Below are positions 9,201-17,100 of a DNA stretch of 64,000 bases, piece after piece. This stretch comes from an uncultured Aquimarina sp. (lineage in GTDB: Bacteria; Bacteroidota; Bacteroidia; Flavobacteriales; Flavobacteriaceae). The notes below the pieces were generated by a model. That model did not search any database, was not told where the DNA came from, and worked only from the letters and a program-made list of their open reading frames with translations. How positions within the stretch are numbered: the stretch's first letter is position 1; every line of letters begins with the position of its first letter. The stretch covers positions 620,001 to 684,000 of the forward strand of contig CANMWA010000001.1 of assembly GCA_947501475.1 (NCBI GenBank). The letters are read 5' to 3'. The position numbers were made by a program, and so were the translations under genes.

Positions 9201-10346
9201 TTATATACCAAACTGAGCCATCAAATGCTTAATATCTTCTTTGGTATTATACACATTGGGTGATATGCGCATGGCATTGCCTCTAAATGATACAATGATA
9301 TTCTCTTGTTTCAATTTTGTTTTTAATGCTTCAACATTGATATGCTCTGGGAAATAAATTCCAAATAAATGATTTGCTCTATACTTGTCTTCTTCGATAA
9401 AGCATCCTAATTTTCGTAATTTTTGTATAGCATCAACCGAAATGCTTTTGCAATATTCTTGTATGGCGGTGGGGGTCCACTCGATTAATTGTTCAATAGC
9501 TCTTATGAGCATAGGTGTTAATACAAAATTGCTAGACTCGCCTACAGAGTATCGTGCGGCTTTCTCTTTGTAGCGATCTTCGTATTGCGTAAGTCGGGTA
9601 AAATCCTGGCTGTTGTAACGATTTATCCAGTTATGCTCGATAGGTGTCCCTTCATTAAAGGCGTCGCTATAATATGCCATACCTATAGAGTAGGGACCAA
9701 GCATCCATTTGTAACCGCCACAAACCAAAGCATCAGGTTGAATTTCTTGAATAGAAAATGGCAGAGCGCCAATGCTTTGAGTACCATCGATCACCAACAT
9801 AGCTCCTACAGATTGAGTTTTTTCTCTGATCATTTTTAGATCAAATAAAGTCCCATCTGCCCAATGCACATTGCACATCGCAACTACTGCTGTTTTTTTG
9901 GTGATTGCATCGAGGATGTTTTTATTCCATAGCTTACCACGACTTTTAAATTGTTTAGGGGGTTTGACCACCTTAATAGTAGCGCCTTTTTTTTCTGCAA
10001 TCTCTTTCCAGATATATACATTGCTAGGAAACTGCTCATCTACTAATATAATCTCATCACCTTTTTTGATAGAAATATTATTGGCGGCATTGGCAATCCC
10101 ATAGGATACCGATGGGATGATTGCCATGTTTTTATAATTTGGCGCATCGATCAGAGTAGCAAAGCGTTGTTTTAAAATCTCTTGTTGATCAAAAAAATGC
10201 TCGGGCAAGATCAAGTTAGGAGTACTTTTTTTAATGACACTTTGTAAGCCAACTTCGCTTACCGATTTTAATTGTGGAGACATATATGCACCATTAAGAT
10301 ACGTGACGTCTTTGGTAAGGTCGAACAGATGTTTTTGGTGTTGCAT
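9201..10346 (-). CDS. Class V aminotransferase-like PLP enzyme
   Basis: 381 aa, fold type I PLP enzyme of the class V family (cysteine desulfurase, kynureninase, isopenicillin N epimerase relatives). The N-terminus (HLFDLTKDVTYLNGAYMSPQ) is typical. The PLP-binding Asp lies in VIDGTQSIGALPF and the Schiff-base Lys in CGGYKWMLGPYSIG (about residue 214). There is no obvious active-site Cys loop of the desulfurase type, so I would not call it IscS/SufS. The reaction cannot be told from sequence. It is monocistronic, with a long gap on its promoter side. Confidence 0.85.
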   Translation of the reverse strand: MQHQKHLFDLTKDVTYLNGAYMSPQLKSVSEVGLQSVIKKSTPNLILPEHFFDQQEILKQRFATLIDAPNYKNMAIIPSVSYGIANAANNISIKKGDEIILVDEQFPSNVYIWKEIAEKKGATIKVVKPPKQFKSRGKLWNKNILDAITKKTAVVAMCNVHWADGTLFDLKMIREKTQSVGAMLVIDGTQSIGALPFSIQEIQPDALVCGGYKWMLGPYSIGMAYYSDAFNEGTPIEHNWINRYNSQDFTRLTQYEDRYKEKAARYSVGESSNFVLTPMLIRAIEQLIEWTPTAIQEYCKSISVDAIQKLRKLGCFIEEDKYRANHLFGIYFPEHINVEALKTKLKQENIIVSFRGNAMRISPNVYNTKEDIKHLMAQFGI

Positions 10347-10873
10347 GAATTGTACTGAGTATTAAAAGCTGAAAAAAGGAATTCATAATGTTAATCGGAA
10401 TGTATATTATAAACAAATTAATCATATAATTTTATATCTTTTTTAACTATATGTTTTTAAGTTTTCTAATCAATATACATATATCTCAGCAGTAATACAC
10501 CTCTATTTTTTTACTCTTTTGTAATATTTTTTCGTTGTTTTTTGTATCATTTTTTGATGGACGACCTGCTATTTTCTGTACATGCTGTTGTTTTAATGAA
10601 TTTGTAATTAATTAATTGATATTTAGTGTGTTAAACAAGTAATTGCCACACTGTTTTCTGAGAATCGCCACCTTGATTTCCCTGAATATTGGGTACCTCT
10701 TCTTGTATATTGATCTGTGTTGCGGTTACATTTGACATAATTAATAACACACAAATATTGTCTTTGTTTTTCGGATTTTCAAAACCAAATAATATCTCAA
10801 ATAGGTTACATATTTTAATGATAAGTATGGTGTTTGAAAATTGCAAACAATGAATTAATAAACAATTACTCTA
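10347..10873. other. Gene-free spacer upstream of the Rhs locus
   Basis: 527 AT-rich bases between the divergent aminotransferase and Rhs genes. A 71-codon minus-strand frame (10631-10846) has no plausible signal or motif and I do not call it. An imperfect palindrome GTTTG-N7-CAAAC at 10832-10848, just upstream of the Rhs start, could be an operator. I find no clear consensus promoter. Confidence 0.5.
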
Positions 10874-13800
10874 ATGAAAAAACTACTATTATGTATGCTG
10901 GTACTGGCCGGTGCTATTGCCTTTGGTCAGGAACTGCCAAAATTATCACCACCAACTCCCGAGGTTGCAGCCATGGGAAAATTTATCGACATCCCAGTAA
11001 GTTTACATACGGGAACTCCTAATATTTCGATTCCGTTGGTGAGTATTTCTGAACAAGGAATTGATGTTCCAATATCGATAAACTATCATTCTTCAGGAAT
11101 CAAAGTTAATGAAATAGCCTCTCGGGTAGGGTTGGGTTGGGCTCTTAATGCTGGAGGAATGATTACCCGTCAAGTACGCGGGATTGCAGATGATAACCAA
11201 GAAGGTTTTCTTAGTACCAGTAATACGGTTGCTGCTTTTTATTCTTTAACTTCACAACAACGTGTCGATCAAATTGTTTCGGCGTCTCGAGGTTTTCAGG
11301 ATTATGAATCTGATATTTATTATTTTAACTACCCTGGTGGTAGTGGTAAATTTCATTTTGATCAAAGCGGAAATGTCTATGTTCACCCAAAGAGTGATCT
11401 TAAAATCACTTTTACTCGTAATACTACTAATAATTTTATTGATGGTTGGCAGATAACTACTCCAAACGGAACTATGTATACGTTTGGGAAGACCCCAGAA
11501 TCATTAGAAGTTAAAGATACCCGTATTCATGTACAGAATCAACAATTACCTACAGGAGCCAATTCATATACTTCGGGATGGCATTTAACTAAAATTCGCG
11601 ATTATCGAGATAACACAATTCGTTTTAATTATACCAAGGGAACTGAAGATATTAGGTATTGGAATGTTTTGGATCAGAAAAAATATTTTCATGCGGATCA
11701 AATTATAGGAGGAGGTGCTTGTCCAGTTCCTCAAGCCAATGTAACCTTATCAGAAGATGTTTATAAACCTATCTTCTTGACTTCTATAGAAGGAGTTCAA
11801 GGCAGTATTTATTTTAGTTATGATTCTTCTCGTATAGATCTTAAAAACGATAAGGCTCTTAGCAAGATTGAACTTAAAGATGCCAATAATAATGTAATTG
11901 ATAGCTATGCATTTGAACATGGATATTTTACAACAAGCCCATGGGAACAATTAGGAAATCATGGAAATATAGATCAGCGTACTAAAAAATTATATTTAAA
12001 AACAATCACACAAAAAAAGGGAAATGCAACCAATAAAAAGCATAGCTTTAGTTATCATCAAGATAAAGTTTTTCCTGAACGTTTTTCTTTTAATCAAGAT
12101 TTTTGGGGGTATGCCAATGGTGCAGATAATAATGTACTTTACCCAGGGATCGTTTATAGAAATGCACATGGAAACCCCCGAGAGATTGATGGCGGTGATC
12201 GAACAGTCGATGTGCAATATGCAAAAACACTCTTGTTAAAAGAAATCACCTATCCAACAAAAGGGTCAACAGTATTTATGTATGAGTCCAACACCTTGTC
12301 AGGTGAAAGTGAATCCTTTTTAGGGAACAAATTAGAAGAACAAGCCATCCCAGAAGCTTCTTTACAGATGGCCGATGTGCTAAATAGCCCAAATAGGCTT
12401 ACCACAAACTTTACCTTAGCAGAATCTACAACGGTCTATGCGCAGACTCATGCGCAAACTCCTTGTCCTAGCAATTATAATGACTGTCCAAATATTAAAT
12501 TATATAAAGCAAATGGAGAGCTTGTTTTTTCTTTTCAAACCGATAATACAACAGAGGTATTACAATTAGCTGCAGGAGATTATACCGTAGAGATGACGTA
12601 TTTGATCCCATCAAATAATTATGTCGAGATTTCTTTTTATAAAAAAGTATTAGTCAATACTAGTGCAAATGGTAATGTAGAAGCTCTAACCGGTGGGTTG
12701 CGAATTAAAGAAATGCATTTTAAAGATACGAATGGATCTGTAGTCAATACAAAGAAGTATAATTACCAACATTTTAATAATAACACAGTATCAAGCGGTC
12801 GATCATTAAGTCCACCAACGATTTTACAAAAAGGATTTCCAGTATATGTTGAATCAGCACCTGACTGTTATTTTAATATTATACAATCCAGTAGTATGTT
12901 TCCCCTTAATGGGCAAAGCAGCAATCATGTAGGTTATCTTAATGTAACCGAATATAATACTGATGAGACTCAAGGTAAAGTAGAATACAGGTATAGTTTT
13001 GCTCCTGATGGGGCAAGCGGGCCGGATGAAATTAATAACTCTGGTGTTTTTGACTTTGACTTATATTCATTTCCTTACCCACCTGGGTTAGACTATGCTC
13101 ACAGAAGAGGGGTATTGATCAATCAAAAAACGTATCGTTATAATAAAACAACATTAGATTTCACTCTTGTTGAAGAAGCTTCAAATAGGTATAACAAATA
13201 TGGAGAAGTAAGGATAGATAATATCACTATGGGGTATCCAGCACAGTATCCTAGATATACCAAATATCATAATATTAGTGAAGGATACCTTTTATCCAGT
13301 ACTCATAAAACAGACTATTACCCTTCTGGTGAAATAAAAACCAACACCCAATATCATTATGATACAGGGTATACTGGTAGATCCATGCCTATAGAAACAA
13401 CCCTAGTCGATAGTTACAGAGATACTATTACTACCAAAACGTATTATCCAGATGATGTGATTTCTACTACAGCATTAGGTGAAGCATTAACTGCAGCAGA
13501 ATATAATGCTGTTTCGAATCTAAAGAAAAATGCAACGCAACACCGTATAGGACTTCCTATACAAGAAGAAACTCGTATTAATGGTGAGCTTATCTCTACA
13601 CAGCGCACTAATTATAAAGATTGGAACGGGATAACCTTGCCCGAAATTGTACAGGCAATCAAAGGAAGCGGAACCTTACAAGATCGTATCCAATACTTGG
13701 ATTATGATGACAAGGGAAATCCTTTGGAAATTAAAAAGACCGATGGGAGTCATATGCTCTATATCTGGGGATATAATGACATGTATCCTATTGCCAAGAT

Positions 13801-14119
13801 CGATAATGCCAGTTATACAAACATGCCAGCGGCAGTAATCACACTAATCAACCAGATTAAAACAAATACCAATCAAGAAACCACAATGGCTGGAGAAGCT
13901 ACCATCAGGGGGTTATTTAATGATCTGAGAGCGCATGAATATTTTGCCAATGCACAAATCACTTCGTTTACATATGACCCATTAATAGGAGTTACTAGTG
14001 TAACAGATCCTCGCGAATATACCATGCATTATGAATACGATACATTCAATCGCTTGGAATATGTAAAAGACGATGCAGGGAAACTGGTTTCAGAAAACAA
14101 ATACGGATACAAGAACTAA
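10874..14119 (+). CDS. Rhs/YD-repeat protein, first component of a two-gene locus
   Basis: 1081 aa with signal peptide (MKKLLLCMLVLAGAIAFGQ). Residues ~25-130 carry the conserved Bacteroidota opening (KFIDIPVSLHTGTPNISIPL, GIKVNEIASRVGLGWALNAGGMITRQV), which resembles the N-terminal part of TcB/SpvB-like Rhs shells. The C-terminal part has YD-type repeats (ITSFTYDPLIGVTSVTDPREYTMHYEY, YDTFNRLEYVKDDAGKLV). There is no Rhs core DPDG motif, so this protein alone lacks the toxin-tip junction. Its stop overlaps the start of the next gene by one base (TAATG), which implies translational coupling. It is probably a cell-surface or secreted shell component working with the following gene. Confidence 0.85.
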   Translation: MKKLLLCMLVLAGAIAFGQELPKLSPPTPEVAAMGKFIDIPVSLHTGTPNISIPLVSISEQGIDVPISINYHSSGIKVNEIASRVGLGWALNAGGMITRQVRGIADDNQEGFLSTSNTVAAFYSLTSQQRVDQIVSASRGFQDYESDIYYFNYPGGSGKFHFDQSGNVYVHPKSDLKITFTRNTTNNFIDGWQITTPNGTMYTFGKTPESLEVKDTRIHVQNQQLPTGANSYTSGWHLTKIRDYRDNTIRFNYTKGTEDIRYWNVLDQKKYFHADQIIGGGACPVPQANVTLSEDVYKPIFLTSIEGVQGSIYFSYDSSRIDLKNDKALSKIELKDANNNVIDSYAFEHGYFTTSPWEQLGNHGNIDQRTKKLYLKTITQKKGNATNKKHSFSYHQDKVFPERFSFNQDFWGYANGADNNVLYPGIVYRNAHGNPREIDGGDRTVDVQYAKTLLLKEITYPTKGSTVFMYESNTLSGESESFLGNKLEEQAIPEASLQMADVLNSPNRLTTNFTLAESTTVYAQTHAQTPCPSNYNDCPNIKLYKANGELVFSFQTDNTTEVLQLAAGDYTVEMTYLIPSNNYVEISFYKKVLVNTSANGNVEALTGGLRIKEMHFKDTNGSVVNTKKYNYQHFNNNTVSSGRSLSPPTILQKGFPVYVESAPDCYFNIIQSSSMFPLNGQSSNHVGYLNVTEYNTDETQGKVEYRYSFAPDGASGPDEINNSGVFDFDLYSFPYPPGLDYAHRRGVLINQKTYRYNKTTLDFTLVEEASNRYNKYGEVRIDNITMGYPAQYPRYTKYHNISEGYLLSSTHKTDYYPSGEIKTNTQYHYDTGYTGRSMPIETTLVDSYRDTITTKTYYPDDVISTTALGEALTAAEYNAVSNLKKNATQHRIGLPIQEETRINGELISTQRTNYKDWNGITLPEIVQAIKGSGTLQDRIQYLDYDDKGNPLEIKKTDGSHMLYIWGYNDMYPIAKIDNASYTNMPAAVITLINQIKTNTNQETTMAGEATIRGLFNDLRAHEYFANAQITSFTYDPLIGVTSVTDPREYTMHYEYDTFNRLEYVKDDAGKLVSENKYGYKN

Positions 14120-17100
14120 TGAAGGCTATTAAGATGATAAATACTATAAAATATATACTACTAATCATAGTAATGATGAGTAGTGCAAGCGCTTTTTCAC
14201 AATTTGGTGGTGGCGGTAACGGGAACTCTGGACTTTTGTATCGAGATGGCGATGGCGATGGGTATGGTAGAGACAATGATTTTATTTTTGATAATGGAGG
14301 TAATAATCCAGGATATGTTAGTCAATCAGGAGATTGTAATGATTTTGACAATAAGATCTATCCAGGTGCTCCAGAATTATGTGATGGAAAAGATAATGAT
14401 TGTGATGGTCGTGTTGATGAATCTCCTAAACCCGGTACACCATCCTCCATTTCAGTAGTAAATAATTGTGGCAGTAGTGTTCTTACTCGTGGTAATCCCC
14501 CAAGTGGAATTACCTGGTATTGGCAAAGTAGTGCTTCAGGTACAAGTACAGCAAATAGTGCAAAATCGTATACTCGAACTCTAGGCAGTGTATTTTATTT
14601 ACGAGGAAGAAACAATAGTACAGGATGTTGGGGTTCTGCAAGAAGTGTTAGTTATAGTATTAAATTTAGACCTAGTATACCATCAACTCCAAGTGTGGCA
14701 AATAATTGTGGTAGCACAAGATTATCACGAAACAACCCTCCAAGTGGAGTCACCTGGTATTGGCAAAGTAGTGTTTCGGGAACTAGTAGAGCTAATTCTT
14801 CTGTTTCTGTAACGCGAACTAGTGGTACTGTTTATTACTTAAGAGGAAGAAACAATAGTACAGGATGCTGGGGAGATACCAGAGCCATAAATTATAGTAT
14901 TAGAACTGTGCCCTCAAAACCAGTAATTAAAAGCGTGGTTAACAATTGTGGAAATAGTGTCTTAACCCGAAATAACCCACCAGCTAATGTCATTTGGTAT
15001 TGGCAGAGTAGTCTATCGGGGACTAGTACAGCTAATTCTTCTGTTTCTGTAACACGAACTAGTGGTGCCACCTATTACTTAAGAGCTAAACATAAAAATG
15101 GATGCTGGGGACCAGGCTTAGCAGTAGGATATAGTATTAAAACGATTCCTACTCAACCTCCTCTTCCAAGCGTATCAAACCAATGTGGAAAATCAATACT
15201 TACACGAGGTAACCCACCAAGTGGGATCACCTGGTATTGGCAAAGTAGTGGATCGGGTACCAGCCTTTCTGACGCTAGTGTATCAATTACCCGATATTAT
15301 GGTAGTAATTACTATCTAAGAGCAAGAAATAATAGTACAGGATGTTGGAGTAGTGCCAGATATGTGCCTTATACTATTAAAGCCACTCCAATCATACCAG
15401 ACAGACCAAGTGCTACAAATAATTGTGGAAATACAGTATTAACAAGAAGCAATCCTCCTACTGGGATCACATGGTATTGGCAGAGTAGTTCATCGGGCAC
15501 CAGTACGGCTAATTCTTCTGTTTCAAAAACACAAACCAGTGGTACTATCTATTATCTAAGAAGTAGAAATAATAGTACGGGATGTTGGGGACCTGCAACA
15601 AGCATATCATACACAATTAATCCATTACCAAATTGGTATAAAGATGTAGATGGAGATGGTTTTGCTACAACCAAAGTCACACAATGTACAAACCCAGGTA
15701 GTGGATATGTACAAACGGTATTACCATTAACCGATTGTAATGATAATAATTCTTCTATACACCCTAATACATTATGGTATGCAGATACCGATGGTGATGG
15801 TTTTGGAGATCCAAATATTTCAAAAAAACAGTGTACACAGCCGAATGGATATGTATTTAATAATGGAGATCAGTGTACAACCATAGCTGGATCTATGAGT
15901 GGATGCGAAGGAAGTCTTTATCAAGATATTTCTTTGAGTAATGAGAATTATGTATTTACAAGAACTTTTCAGTCCGAAATGACTTCTTCTAATCAAATAC
16001 AATTTGAAAAAGATGTTATCGAAGGGGTTACTTATTTTGATGGATTAGGAAGAGCTAAGCAACAAATTGCTATTAAAAGTAGCGGGACACCATCGATAGC
16101 AGGTAGCAATAATGAGCTTACTATGGATTGGACACCAGGTCAAGGTAGTACCGGTTTCTTTAACAGTAATGGTAAAGCACAAGAAAACAATAGAATTAAT
16201 GGGCCAGATCCATCTGGAAAGCAATCACTACTGTGGTATTGTGGTAATGATGTAAATAGTGATGCTGATGGAGGTTGGAATACTGATTATTTTAACGTTG
16301 ATAAAAATATAGGATATCGCTATACCGTTTGGGTAAAACGAACTGGCTCAAATAATGGCTATAGCTACCATGGCACTCAAAATGTTAATAATCTGGATGG
16401 TAATGCTAACAATAACCCGTATTTCTGGCATGGCGATTTACCTCAACTAGATACTTGGTATTTATTAGTCGGTGTGATACATCCATATCAATATGGAGGT
16501 AATAACTCGGGAATTAGTGGAGTATATGACCGTAATGGAAATAAGGTGTTGAATGGTAATGATTTTAAATGGAGAAGTAATACCACCAATTCTAGATTTA
16601 GAAGTTATCTATACTATAGTACTGATGCTAGCACTAATCAATATTTCTGGAATCCTATTGTGCAAAAATTAGATGGCAACGAGGCTTCTATAGAGACTCT
16701 TATTGTTGGACCACAGAGTGAAACTCAAGATATTGTAACGCATATCGAGTATGATGACTATGGTAGGCAAACCAAACAGTATCTTCCGTTTGCTTCAGAG
16801 GGTACTTCTGGTAGCTACAACACAGTAAATGTTACTAATGATATTAATAATTACTACCTAGATAAGTATCAAGAAGATTTTCCTGGTATTACTAATACAG
16901 CACAAGTTAATGCATATTCAGAAAGTGTTTTTGAGGCTTCACCACTAAATCGTGTACAAGAACAAGGTGCACCAGGTAGCGCATGGAAAGCCGATCGAGA
17001 TAGTGATGCCGATCATACCATTAAGTTTGATTGGGGTACCAATACCGCTAGTGAAGTGGTCAAGTTTAGAGTAACATTTACGAATAATGATACCGAGAAA

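Noticed and set aside
10631..10846. 71-codon minus-strand frame upstream of the Rhs locus
   Set aside because: Low-complexity AT-rich translation with no start context, no homology I recognise and no partner gene.
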